Origin: Enterocloster clostridioformis
GTDB lineage: Bacteria > Bacillota > Clostridia > Lachnospirales > Lachnospiraceae
Direction of reading: 5' to 3'
DNA: 64,000 nucleotides
Assembly: GCF_020297485.1 (NCBI RefSeq)
Contig: NZ_JAIWZC010000001.1
Coordinates: 2,108,001 to 2,172,000 of the forward strand
Positions 39,590 through 47,002 of the stretch are shown here, one piece after another. The translations under genes were made by a program, and so were the position numbers. Numbering within the stretch: position 1 is the stretch's first letter; every line of letters begins with the position of its first letter. A model generated the notes under the pieces. That model was not told the origin of the DNA and searched no databases. It saw nothing but the letters and a program-made list of their open reading frames with translations.

Positions 39590-40570
39590 TTATTCATATT
39601 TGTTTGCTATGAGCAGTTCCACTGCCAGCCGGTCCTGCAGCTTTCCGGTCTTAACACCTTCCTCGGCATCCACACAGAGATTCACATACGACAGGATCTG
39701 TTCCCTGGTAAATGTCTTGGCCTGCAGCATGATTTTTCCCACCACAAAGGGCTGAAGCTTGAGCCTGGACGCTATGGTACTTTTATCCATCCCCTTTCCC
39801 ATCAGGTCCTTGACCTGAAGGATTTGATTAAACTGCCTTGCTATAAGAAAAAGGATGCGCATGGGCGGTTCCTTCAGCGTCAGAAGATCCTCATAGAGGT
39901 CCATGGCCTTGCGGGTCTGCCGTGCTGCAATGGCTGTTATCATGTCAAATATCTTATTGGTTACCTGGGTGGTACAGATGGTTTCCACGTCCTCGTCTGT
40001 GATTACCTCACGGCCGAGAGTATAGCTTATAAGCTTTTCCAGCTCCGAGCTGATGTTCTCCATGTCATCCCCTGCCTTGCTCAAAAAGAATTCCATGGTG
40101 CGGCCGGTAATCTTCCTGCCGTTCTTAGACAGGATGCCTGCCGCCCATCTGGCAAGCTGGGCCGGTTCCTGATGACTCAGTTCCGCAGCATAGCCGTATT
40201 TCTTCACTGCCTTATATAGTCTGCTCCTCTTGTCCACTTCCGATTCCACAAATATAAGACAGGTGGATTCAGGGATTCCTCCCATATACTCAGTCAGCTC
40301 GTCCGCTCCTGCCCCGCCTTTAAAGAATCCGCTGTCCTCCATCAGTACAAGGCGCTTCTCCGCAAAAAAGGGCATGGTGTCCGCAAGACCGATGATTTCG
40401 TTCACATTCATCCCTTTTCCTTCAAAATAATTATAATTCATGGTATCCCCGCCGGTAAGGGCTTCTCTCAGGCGGCTCTTATAACTTTTCTTTAAGAAGG
40501 CCTCTTCACCGAACAGAAGGTATACAGGCTTAAATGTACGGTCTTTTATGTCCTGGTTCAATGTCTGCAT
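39590..40570 (-). CDS. holA: DNA polymerase III delta subunit
   Basis: This protein of about 326 residues has the delta N-terminal motif (KPVYLLFGEEAFLKKSYKSR), a central sensor-like region (GRKITGRTMEFFLSKAG) and the C-terminal DNA_pol3_delta segment (IAARQTRKAMDLYEDLLTLK). It opens the beta clamp within the clamp loader. The start at 40570 is chosen because GGAAGG lies upstream and the preceding 23 residues of the open frame are unlike the family. Confidence 0.88.
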   Translation of the reverse strand: MQTLNQDIKDRTFKPVYLLFGEEAFLKKSYKSRLREALTGGDTMNYNYFEGKGMNVNEIIGLADTMPFFAEKRLVLMEDSGFFKGGAGADELTEYMGGIPESTCLIFVESEVDKRSRLYKAVKKYGYAAELSHQEPAQLARWAAGILSKNGRKITGRTMEFFLSKAGDDMENISSELEKLISYTLGREVITDEDVETICTTQVTNKIFDMITAIAARQTRKAMDLYEDLLTLKEPPMRILFLIARQFNQILQVKDLMGKGMDKSTIASRLKLQPFVVGKIMLQAKTFTREQILSYVNLCVDAEEGVKTGKLQDRLAVELLIANKYE

Positions 40571-40693
40571 GTAAAGGTCGTCCTTCCATATCCCGTCAAT
40601 TGGCTGATGTTTTTTCAATTTCAGTATAACACAGGGCAAGGTGATTTGTCACTAGAGCATGTTTGAAAAGTGCGGCTTAAGGTTCAAAGTTTC

Positions 40694-40727
40694 CTTGTTC
40701 ATCTCCCGGATTTATAGTAGACTGTAG
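40694..40727. repeat. imperfect direct repeat, left copy (defence islet border)
   Basis: CTTGTTCA, ten variable bases, TTATAGTAGACT, one base and TAG. The same pattern with identical spacing recurs at 43491-43524: 23 of 34 positions are identical. The copies flank the Kiwa/TOTE/toxin segment. The TATAGT inside could also serve as a -10 box for the Kiwa genes. Confidence 0.55.
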
Positions 40728-40789
40728 TCATGGAACATATATATATAAGGTATTTTATTCATGCCAAAAACGGGAGGCAAAAGGAAACT

Positions 40790-41428
40790 ATGGGGGAACA
40801 AAACTTAAAGCTGAAAAGGAAGCTTGTCATTCAGTCCTTCCTTCCGCTGTTTATTTTAATTTTCATAAAATATTCTGACTACAGGATGATATCCGGCATA
40901 TGCCATTTCATCCGTTCTTTGATGCAGGGGGAATTCAGTGTCATAAACCGGATATGGAACCACCCGTACCTGGGTCCGTTTGCCGTCACTATCGCTTCAT
41001 TGGCATGCTCCCTTTACAGCATAACCGCCATGTGCCAGTTTAAGAGCATGCAGATGTCCGGATTTGTGGATGCAGGCGAAAAAGTCGTGATTGAAGAAGA
41101 GATAACGGATTCCGGAATCACGTTTTTCATGACTTTTGTGCTGCCTCTTTTGCTGGATGACGTGGAGACCTTAAAGGGGTTCATCATTTTTACCGGTATT
41201 TTAGGGCTGGTCATCCGCTTGATGTGGACCACCCATCTGTATTATCAGAACCCTATACTGACCCTGTTGGGTTACAGGATATACAAATTCCACTTCATCA
41301 ATCCTGTCATAGACGGCTGTAAGGATAAAACCATGATTGCAGTGTGCAAAACAGGCATTGCAGAGGAAAAAATAGTGAAATGGAAGTATATATCGGATGA
41401 TGTCTGCCTGATGTACAATAAAAACTGA
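40790..41428 (+). CDS. kwaA: probable Kiwa defence membrane subunit KwaA
   Basis: From the start at 40790 (GGAGG and AGGAAACT upstream) this is a 212-residue protein with about four membrane helices (SFLPLFILIFIKY; FAVTIASLACSLYSI; FFMTFVLPLLL; FIIFTGILGLVIRLMW). It ends in NPILTLLGYRIYKF and a soluble tail. It lies 19 bases before a DUF4868-like gene. Small multi-helix membrane protein plus DUF4868 protein is the two-gene Kiwa anti-phage system, in which KwaA is thought to sense infection at the membrane. The assignment rests mostly on the pairing and layout. Confidence 0.65.
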   Translation: MGEQNLKLKRKLVIQSFLPLFILIFIKYSDYRMISGICHFIRSLMQGEFSVINRIWNHPYLGPFAVTIASLACSLYSITAMCQFKSMQMSGFVDAGEKVVIEEEITDSGITFFMTFVLPLLLDDVETLKGFIIFTGILGLVIRLMWTTHLYYQNPILTLLGYRIYKFHFINPVIDGCKDKTMIAVCKTGIAEEKIVKWKYISDDVCLMYNKN

Positions 41429-41447
41429 AATAGCGGAGAAAAATACA

Positions 41448-42500
41448 ATGGAAAACCAAAGAGAACATAGAGAACATGGTAAGAAAGATGTTGCCGAAAA
41501 AACGTCAAAGGAAATAATTGTAAATTCATTGGCGGAACTGTTTGCGGATGATGAATTTGGATTTGATATGTTCATTATGATGAAAACCAGGAATCCGCCT
41601 ATTAAGCATTTCACCTTTTATGAGGGCCCTACCGGCAGGGAAAACGATTTTAAGCATAAAGTCCAAAACTCCATCGTCAAGAGTATCAGGGAACTGTATC
41701 TTGATGATGAGGCAGAATATGCAATGGCTGAACAAGCGGGGGGCAATCAGAATATTTTTTATATCATAAAGCAGGATGACGATTACAAACCGTTTGAGCT
41801 TTTAAATACCCCGGAAGAACAGATGGGGCCTTTCTGCATGGACGACAGGGACAAGGCCGATGCCATACTCTTCCGCTTCAGAAGGGGCCTTCACAGTATC
41901 TGGGCCTACCAGTATATACTTCCCGCCACAATCCCCAATAAGAAAAACCAGCACTTTTTTGCCCGGATATTAGATACGGAACAGACCGATTGTTTTGTGG
42001 AAATGCCGGAACAGCTCTTTGTAATCACAAGAAAAGTAGACCTGCTCATCATAGGGGACACAATCGTCACCAAAGATATCGGCCTGATGCAGAGACATTT
42101 CGGGTTCAATGACTTCATCAAGGCATCGGCCAAAAAGGCGGTGTCTGATATTTCAGATATCCGTCTGGTGATCAACTGTGAAAAATTAACGGCCTATATT
42201 GAGCGGAACCAGACCAAATATTCCCGCAAGATGATGCGGATTAAGCATTACCATGTGGTGGAAAAGACAGCGGAAGAACTGATACAGAGGGTGAATACAG
42301 TCCCCCGCTGGCAGGGGGTATTTGATATACGCGGCGGACAAATTTATCTGCACACCTTCAGGGACGTGGAAAACCTGATTGATTTATTCGATGAAAGATA
42401 TACGGTTTCATTGGTGACAGGGGATGAATTTGATACGGATGTGAAGCGGCTGGTTGTTCCGGGCGGTAAAGACGGGGAGGGTCTAAAAAGGCAGGGTTGA
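41448..42500 (+). CDS. kwaB: probable Kiwa defence effector KwaB (DUF4868-like)
   Basis: This 350-residue soluble protein has an N-terminal region of about 100 residues, then segments typical of DUF4868: RKVDLLIIGDTIVTKDI, a short aromatic stretch HFGFNDFIKASAKKAV, and near the end LIDLFDERYTVSLVTGDEFD followed by KRLV. KwaB works with KwaA to stop phage DNA replication or transcription. It is directly downstream of the membrane partner and upstream of a decayed TOTE-type gene, which strengthens a defence context. I could not check it against profiles. Confidence 0.65.
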   Translation: MENQREHREHGKKDVAEKTSKEIIVNSLAELFADDEFGFDMFIMMKTRNPPIKHFTFYEGPTGRENDFKHKVQNSIVKSIRELYLDDEAEYAMAEQAGGNQNIFYIIKQDDDYKPFELLNTPEEQMGPFCMDDRDKADAILFRFRRGLHSIWAYQYILPATIPNKKNQHFFARILDTEQTDCFVEMPEQLFVITRKVDLLIIGDTIVTKDIGLMQRHFGFNDFIKASAKKAVSDISDIRLVINCEKLTAYIERNQTKYSRKMMRIKHYHVVEKTAEELIQRVNTVPRWQGVFDIRGGQIYLHTFRDVENLIDLFDERYTVSLVTGDEFDTDVKRLVVPGGKDGEGLKRQG

Positions 42501-42548
42501 CATTAAGGGCGGTTAGTTGGAACCGCAGATATAAAAAGAGGGAGTTGC

Positions 42549-43073
42549 ATGAATATAGGGGCTTATGATTTTGATTCCATCGGGAAGTTAGTCAGAGATT
42601 TGCAGGCTGAGAACAGAAAACTTAGAGCCCTTCTTAATAAAGCGGCCATACCATATTCTGAAAGTGAAGTATTCTCAGACGCGCTTTCTGCCGCGGAATA
42701 CGATTTGGATCAAGGAGCCAGAATCAGTCAGCAATATATTGGCACAAATCTGGCAACCCGATTTTTCTCCATGTTTTGGGCGGGAAAGATGTATTTGCAA
42801 AAAGAGCTAAAAATGGGAATTACTATCCTCAATGTGATAATCGTTGGAACACTGCCCTATGCCCAAAGCAAAAAGGGAAAAAAGGTATTGTGATGACTGC
42901 GAATATAGAACCTGGACAAGGTTGACTCCGAATATTCTGATTCATCATCTAATGATTGTCTCGTGTGGCATGGTGGGATGAGTTTGCTTGGGAAGGAAGA
43001 TGCATGGGATAATCTAATAAGAGTAAAGGATGCGAAGGCAGCTTCGGAATTACTGGCACTGGAGCATGTCTGA
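42549..43073 (+). pseudogene. decayed TOTE-system primase/helicase gene
   Basis: The intact frame from 42549 reads a coiled start (LVRDLQAENRKLRALLNK) and ATRFFSMFWAGK. There a one-base loss in GGAAAGATG shifts the frame. The correct continuation lies in another frame: DVFAKRAKNGNYYPQCDNRW, then CPKQKGKKVLCDDCEYRTWT, the TOTE archaeo-eukaryotic primase domain with its zinc-finger cysteines. Soon after, the sequence jumps to LWHGG-type C-terminal residues (MSLLGKEDAWDNLIRVKDAK) of the same kind of protein. So there is a frameshift and a deletion of most of the gene. TOTE systems are conflict/defence loci. Confidence 0.7.
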
Positions 43074-43184
43074 CTGCTATTTTTTTCGTCAGAATCGTTT
43101 GCCCCTGGAATACGCACTGAAGCATTTTGGAAATTCCAGATATACCTTTAGACATCCTTTGGGAAGTATAAAGAAAATCCATGA

Positions 43185-43214
43185 TTGACATATGTGGTAG
43201 AATTGGATTATAAT
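43185..43214 (+). promoter_or_regulatory. promoter of the antisense antitoxin RNA
   Basis: TTGACA (43185-43190), an 18-base spacer and TATAAT (43209-43214) are both exact consensus hexamers. Transcription would begin near 43221 and run toward the 3' end of the opposing toxin gene. Confidence 0.75.
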
Positions 43215-43220
43215 AAAGGT

Positions 43221-43314
43221 ACAAAAAAGGCAGTTCACTCCAGTGAGTGGCTTCCAAGTTAATAGCTTAATTAAAAATAGTCACTGAGCTTGGGAGGCGG
43301 GTGACTATTTTTTT
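43221..43314 (+). ncRNA. antisense RNA, probable type I antitoxin (RatA-like)
   Basis: A transcript of about 94 bases is predicted from the consensus promoter to the terminator at 43273-43314. It contains a small hairpin (CACTCCAGTGAGTG) and overlaps the last codons and 3' end of the toxin gene on the other strand. This is the arrangement of txpA/ratA, where the antisense RNA pairs with the toxin mRNA 3' end. The start base and length are inferred. Confidence 0.6.
43273..43314. terminator. bidirectional terminator shared by toxin and antitoxin
   Basis: AAAAATAGTCAC (43273-43284) and GTGACTATTTTT (43301-43312) form a long perfect stem, with T runs on both strands. The toxin stop codon (TAG, 43305-43307) is inside the stem. 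Confidence 0.8.
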
Positions 43315-43382
43315 GTACCTGTAATCATAACAACAAGTACCCCAAACGCTATCATCAAAGAAAGTGTCTCATATGTACTCAT
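43305..43382 (-). CDS. type I toxin, TxpA/BsrE-like holin-like peptide, 25 residues
   Basis: The peptide MSTYETLSLMIAFGVLVVMI followed by TGTKK has the classic putative holin-like toxin form: short polar start, Tyr-Glu-x-Leu-x-Leu-Met-Ile, one membrane helix and a basic end. GGGGGTGG precedes the ATG. The frame stays open upstream to 43499, but the toxin family starts at this ATG. Its promoter (TTTACA, 17 bases, TATAAT) lies about 60 bases upstream. The leader has a GGAAGC/GCTTCC stem that may hide the ribosome site. Overexpressed toxins of this family damage the membrane. Confidence 0.8.
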   Translation of the reverse strand: MSTYETLSLMIAFGVLVVMITGTKK

Positions 43383-43440
43383 GTTATACCACCCCCTTTC
43401 GGAGATGGAAGCTACCCAGCAGCAGGAACTGCCTGCTTCC

Positions 43441-43469
43441 ATTATACAAGGCAGTGAACAGGCTGTAAA
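43441..43469 (-). promoter_or_regulatory. promoter of the type I toxin gene
   Basis: On the minus strand TTTACA (43464-43469), exactly 17 bases, TATAAT (43441-43446). Transcription would start near 43434 and give a leader of about 50 bases, including the GGAAGC/GCTTCC hairpin. Confidence 0.7.
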
Positions 43470-43490
43470 TAGAAGAATATAAAAGAAATA

Positions 43491-43524
43491 CTTGTTCAAA
43501 GCATGAACTTATAGTAGACTTTAG
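43491..43524. repeat. imperfect direct repeat, right copy (defence islet border)
   Basis: CTTGTTCA, ten variable bases, TTATAGTAGACT, one base and TAG, matching the copy at 40694-40727 with the same spacing. It is followed at once by a terminator hairpin and no recognisable gene, so here it is unlikely to act as a normal promoter. Confidence 0.55.
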
Positions 43525-43555
43525 CAGGTCACAAGAAAATGACCTGCCCTTTTTT
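43524..43555 (+). terminator. intrinsic terminator at the right border of the defence islet
   Basis: GCAGGTCA (43524-43531) and TGACCTGC (43540-43547) form an eight-pair stem followed by CCTTTTTT. It insulates the downstream LysR gene from transcription through the islet. From here to 43818 I see no supported gene. Confidence 0.65.
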
Positions 43556-43818
43556 GGTCTATTTTTTCAAAAACATGGAACAGAAGTTCCTGTCCCCAAA
43601 CGGTAAATTTCAGCCGTATAGAGAATTGTCCCTGTTCCTTGACTATTCATGGTGGGGAACTGCTGTTCTGAAAATTGAGTTTAGCTTATGGCTTTCTTTC
43701 TACCCTGCAGGAAATGCAGCATCAAAAAAACAAAAGCTGTATAACTTGATGGCAGTTATGCTTGAAATGAATAGAATGGATTAATATAATGAAAAGCAGG
43801 AAAGGCGGTGATTGCTCC

Positions 43819-44685
43819 ATGGAGCTGCGTGTATTACGCTATTTTCTCATGGTGGCCAGAGAAGAAAACATTACAAAAGCCGCACAGCTGCTTCATGTGA
43901 CCCAGCCAACGCTCTCCCGGCAGTTGCAGCAGTTGGAGCAGGAATTGGGCGTGACGTTGTTTCGGCGTGGAAAATATAATATTTCCCTGACAGAAGATGG
44001 GATGCTCCTGAAAAGACGGGCACAGGAACTGGTTGCCCTGTCGGATCGAACCATGCAGGAGCTCACAAACAGGGAGCAGGATATTTCCGGCGAGATCTCC
44101 ATTGGCTGCGGTGAAACCCGGAATATGACCCTGCTGGCCGAGCAGATGACCGCTTTCCGTCAGAAATATCCGCTGGTACAGTTTAGCCTCTACAGCGCCA
44201 CAGCAGACGACATCAAGGAGCGGATGGAAGCCGGACTTCTGGACATGGGACTTTTGATGGAGCCGGTGGATATTGGCAAGTACGATTTCATTCGTATGCC
44301 ATGGAAGGAAAAATGGGGCGTTCTGGTGCGGAAGGACTCTCCCCTCGGACAGAAACCGTCGGTTTTTCCGGAAGATTTGCTGAGGGTACCGCTGCTCATT
44401 CCCCGGAGAGAGGTTGTCCGGCACGAACTGTCGGCATGGTTTGGTGAAACATATGACCGGCTTGAGATTGCTGCAACCTATAACTTAATCCTGAACGCCG
44501 CCGCTCTGGTGCGGCAAAATGCCGGGGTGGCGCTGTGCTTTGATCTGGGCAGTTTTTATGAGGAGCTGATATTTGTTCCATTTGCTTCTGCGGTAGAAAC
44601 CGGAGCGGTCGTTGTATGGAAGAAGAATCAATTTCAGGCACAGGCAACCGATTGCTTTATCAAGTGGCTGAGAAATACGATTTGA
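43819..44685 (+). CDS. LysR-family transcriptional regulator
   Basis: This 288-residue regulator has an N-terminal winged helix (MELRVLRYFLMVAREENITK, then QPTLSRQLQQLEQELG) and a two-lobe effector domain (EISIGCGETRNMTLLAEQM; WGVLVRKDSPLG). The start at 43819 has GGCGGTG about ten bases upstream; the ATG at 43789 lacks a site. It precedes a MerR gene and a redox operon on the same strand that it probably regulates. LysR proteins usually act on a nearby operon in response to a small co-inducer. Confidence 0.87.
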   Translation: MELRVLRYFLMVAREENITKAAQLLHVTQPTLSRQLQQLEQELGVTLFRRGKYNISLTEDGMLLKRRAQELVALSDRTMQELTNREQDISGEISIGCGETRNMTLLAEQMTAFRQKYPLVQFSLYSATADDIKERMEAGLLDMGLLMEPVDIGKYDFIRMPWKEKWGVLVRKDSPLGQKPSVFPEDLLRVPLLIPRREVVRHELSAWFGETYDRLEIAATYNLILNAAALVRQNAGVALCFDLGSFYEELIFVPFASAVETGAVVVWKKNQFQAQATDCFIKWLRNTI

Positions 44686-44738
44686 GCATTTCTCAGAATG
44701 TAATATAGGTATTCGACATTTTTAATAACAGACGATAC

Positions 44739-44775
44739 AATGTAGGTATTCCAATTGGGATACCTACATTTTTTT
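44739..44775 (+). terminator. AT-rich terminator/palindrome between lysR and merR
   Basis: AATGTAGGTAT (44739-44749) pairs perfectly with ATACCTACATT (44760-44770) and the stem continues inward through TCC/GGG to an AATT loop, then seven T residues. A partial copy of the left arm (ATATAGGTATTC) lies at 44704-44715. It can end lysR transcription. The repeated TAGGTAT may also be a binding site for the MerR-type regulator that begins 17 bases later. Confidence 0.6.
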
Positions 44776-44791
44776 GCACAAGGAGAAGGAA

Positions 44792-45151
44792 ATGACGATT
44801 GAGGAAGCAAGCAGACGCTATCAGATCCCACTGGAAACGCTGCAAGAATATGAACGCTTCGGGCTTTGCTCCAGCGTGAAGAAAATCATGGGAGTCTGGC
44901 AGTATGACGACGAAGATCTGGAGCGCATGAGCATGATTATGACGCTGCACGAGGTAGGCTTTGAAAGTCAGGAAGTGGAAACCTATATGCAGCTGCTTCT
45001 GGATGGCAGCCACACCGTAGAGCAGCGTTTGGAAATGCTGAATGCACGGCGTAAGGCTGCACTGGAGGAAATTCATCTACGGGAAAATCAGCTGCGGCAG
45101 CTGGACTATCTGCGGCACAAACTTCAAAAAGTAAAGCAACAGGAGGAATAA
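44792..45151 (+). CDS. MerR-family transcriptional regulator
   Basis: This 119-residue protein starts with the MerR helix-turn-helix (TIEEASRRYQIPLETLQEYE) followed by a wing with WQYDDEDLERMSMI and a long dimerisation coiled coil. There is no cysteine cluster, so it is not a metal sensor of the usual type. The start at 44792 has AGGAG seven bases upstream. It is separated by three bases from the flavoredoxin gene, so it is the first gene of the redox operon. Confidence 0.83.
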   Translation: MTIEEASRRYQIPLETLQEYERFGLCSSVKKIMGVWQYDDEDLERMSMIMTLHEVGFESQEVETYMQLLLDGSHTVEQRLEMLNARRKAALEEIHLRENQLRQLDYLRHKLQKVKQQEE

Positions 45152-45154
45152 TCT

Positions 45155-45712
45155 ATGAAGAAAAACATTGGCTCTCTGCTGGCATTGTACCCCCTTCCGG
45201 TCACTGTGATCGGTGCAATGAATGGGGCAAACCCCACATGGACACTGGTTGCCCATGTAGGCATCATCGGCCATGACAAGGTTCTGGTCAGTCTGGCAAA
45301 ACCACACTTTATCAACAGTATTATCAAGGAAACCAAAAAGCTGACCATCAATCTGGTGCAGCCGGATATGCTGCCGGAGGCAGATCTGGCAGGCTCTCTC
45401 AGCGGAAGCAAGGAGGATAAGTCTCAGCTGTTTGCGTGGCTGACACAGGATGGCAAGTCTCCCATCATCGAAAAGTCTCCCCTGACCATGGTGTGCAGTG
45501 TGGTGTACATTTATGAGACGGACGGTTTTGAGAGCTTCATTTGCACCATCGACGGAACCTATGTGGAGAAAGGTTGTATGACCGAAACTGGTAAGCCGGA
45601 CTACAACAAGCTGAAGCCCGTGCTGTTCCAGTTCCCCAGCTATGAATATCTGGCTACCGGCGAGGTGCTGGGCAAATGCCTGTCCTTCAAGTCAAAAAAG
45701 GAGGAAAAGTAA
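45155..45712 (+). CDS. flavin reductase-like / flavoredoxin domain protein
   Basis: This 185-residue protein has the FMN-binding split-barrel pattern of flavoredoxins (LLALYPLPVTVIGAMNGANP; ISLAKPHFIN-like; INLVQPDMLPEADLAG; a late Tyr-Leu-Ala segment). It probably passes electrons via FMN. The ribosome site is AGGAGG. It is tightly spaced with the MerR gene and the flavodoxin gene, suggesting an electron-transfer pair. Confidence 0.8.
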   Translation: MKKNIGSLLALYPLPVTVIGAMNGANPTWTLVAHVGIIGHDKVLVSLAKPHFINSIIKETKKLTINLVQPDMLPEADLAGSLSGSKEDKSQLFAWLTQDGKSPIIEKSPLTMVCSVVYIYETDGFESFICTIDGTYVEKGCMTETGKPDYNKLKPVLFQFPSYEYLATGEVLGKCLSFKSKKEEK

Positions 45713-45713
45713 A

Positions 45714-46190
45714 ATGTCCAAAACACTTGTAGCTTATTTTAGTGCCAGCGGAACAACGGCTTCTGTTGCAGGTAAGCTGGCACAGGCAGCAAATGCCGAT
45801 CTGCATGAAATTACCCCTGCAATTCCCTATACATCCGCAGACCTGAACTGGATGGATAAACGTTCTCGCAGCAGTATAGAAATGAATGACCGCGGCTCTC
45901 GTCCGGCTCTGGCAGAAACCGATCTGGATGTGAGCCGATACGACACGGTTTTCCTTGGCTTCCCCATCTGGTGGTATATCGCTCCTACCATCGTAAACAG
46001 CTTTCTGGAAAGCCATGATTTTTCCGGCAAGAAAATCGTTCTGTTCGCAACATCCGGCGGAAGCGGTTTCGGTCATGCCGTGAACTATCTGCGTACCTCT
46101 GTGGATGAAAGCACCACGATCACAGAGGGCAAAGTGTTCCTCTCTAATGTAACCGAAAAAGAATTGGAATGCTGGATTAAGAAAATATAA
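45714..46190 (+). CDS. flavodoxin
   Basis: This 158-residue protein has the N-terminal FMN phosphate loop (LVAYFSASGTTASVAGKLA), the aromatic segment GFPIWWYIAPTIVNSF and the second flavin loop FATSGGSGFG. The start at 45714 follows AAGGAGGAAAAG; the open frame reaches back into the flavoredoxin gene but lacks a start site there. It is a low-potential single-electron carrier, probably for the reductases in this operon. Confidence 0.9.
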   Translation: MSKTLVAYFSASGTTASVAGKLAQAANADLHEITPAIPYTSADLNWMDKRSRSSIEMNDRGSRPALAETDLDVSRYDTVFLGFPIWWYIAPTIVNSFLESHDFSGKKIVLFATSGGSGFGHAVNYLRTSVDESTTITEGKVFLSNVTEKELECWIKKI

Positions 46191-46207
46191 CGAAAGGAAA
46201 TTTGATT

Positions 46208-46960
46208 ATGGAAAAAGTCGTACAGACTGCGGGCAGAAACGCTTTGGGCAGCTTTGCCCCGGAATTTGCCCACTATAACGATGATATTCTCTTTGGCGAG
46301 AACTGGAGCAATCAGGATATTGACCACAAAACCCGCTGCATCATCACGGTTGTAGCATTGATGTCCTCTGGCGTAACGGATTCTTCTCTGCGCTACCATC
46401 TGGAAAACGCAAAGAAAGCCGGTGTGACAAAGGCAGAGATCGCTGCAGTCATTACCCATGTGGCCTTCTACGCAGGCTGGCCCAAAGGCTGGGCAGTGTT
46501 CAACATAGCAAAGGAGGTCTGGACAGAGGATGCGGTCACGGATGCCAAGTCTGCCCATGAAAACGGCATGGTTTTCCCAATCGGTGCCCCTAATGATGCC
46601 TATGCACAGTATTTTGTGGGACAGAGCTACCTTTCCCCTGTCTCCACCAGTCAGGTTGGTGTGTTCAATGTGACCTTTGAACCGGGCTGCCGCAACAACT
46701 GGCATATTCATAACGCTGCGAAGGGCGGCGGTCAGATTCTGATTTGCGTGGCAGGTCGTGGTTACTATCAGGAATGGGGCAAGGACGCCATTGAAATGAA
46801 CCCCGGTGACTGCATCAACATTCCTGTGGGCGTGAAGCACTGGCACGGTGCTGCCCCTGACAGTTGGTTTTCCCATCTGGCTATCGAAGTCCCCGGCGAG
46901 AATGGCTCCAACAAATGGCTGGAAGCTGTGGATGCGGAAACCTATGGGAAATTAAAATAA
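46208..46960 (+). CDS. carboxymuconolactone decarboxylase-cupin fusion protein
   Basis: This 250-residue protein has an N-terminal AhpD/CMD-type helical domain (LFGENWSNQDIDHKTRCIIT; YHLENAKKAGVTKAEIAAVI) and a C-terminal cupin with metal-ligand motif NWHIHNAAKGGGQILICVAG and a second GDCINIPVGVKHWHGA. The CMD domain lacks a clear CxxC. This fusion often travels with flavodoxins and aldo/keto reductases in gut anaerobes. Its exact reaction is not known. The start at 46208 follows AAAGGAAA; the longer frame would use TTG. Confidence 0.82.
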   Translation: MEKVVQTAGRNALGSFAPEFAHYNDDILFGENWSNQDIDHKTRCIITVVALMSSGVTDSSLRYHLENAKKAGVTKAEIAAVITHVAFYAGWPKGWAVFNIAKEVWTEDAVTDAKSAHENGMVFPIGAPNDAYAQYFVGQSYLSPVSTSQVGVFNVTFEPGCRNNWHIHNAAKGGGQILICVAGRGYYQEWGKDAIEMNPGDCINIPVGVKHWHGAAPDSWFSHLAIEVPGENGSNKWLEAVDAETYGKLK

Positions 46961-47002
46961 GGTGTGACCATCATATATTAGGAAGGAATAATCTGTCAAT
47001 TA

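Noticed and set aside
43074..43180. open stretch after the TOTE remnant
   Set aside because: It translates for about 36 codons to a TGA but resembles nothing I know; probably more gene debris.
43539..43784. 81-residue frame between the toxin module and lysR
   Set aside because: It begins inside a terminator hairpin, has no ribosome site and no recognisable sequence.
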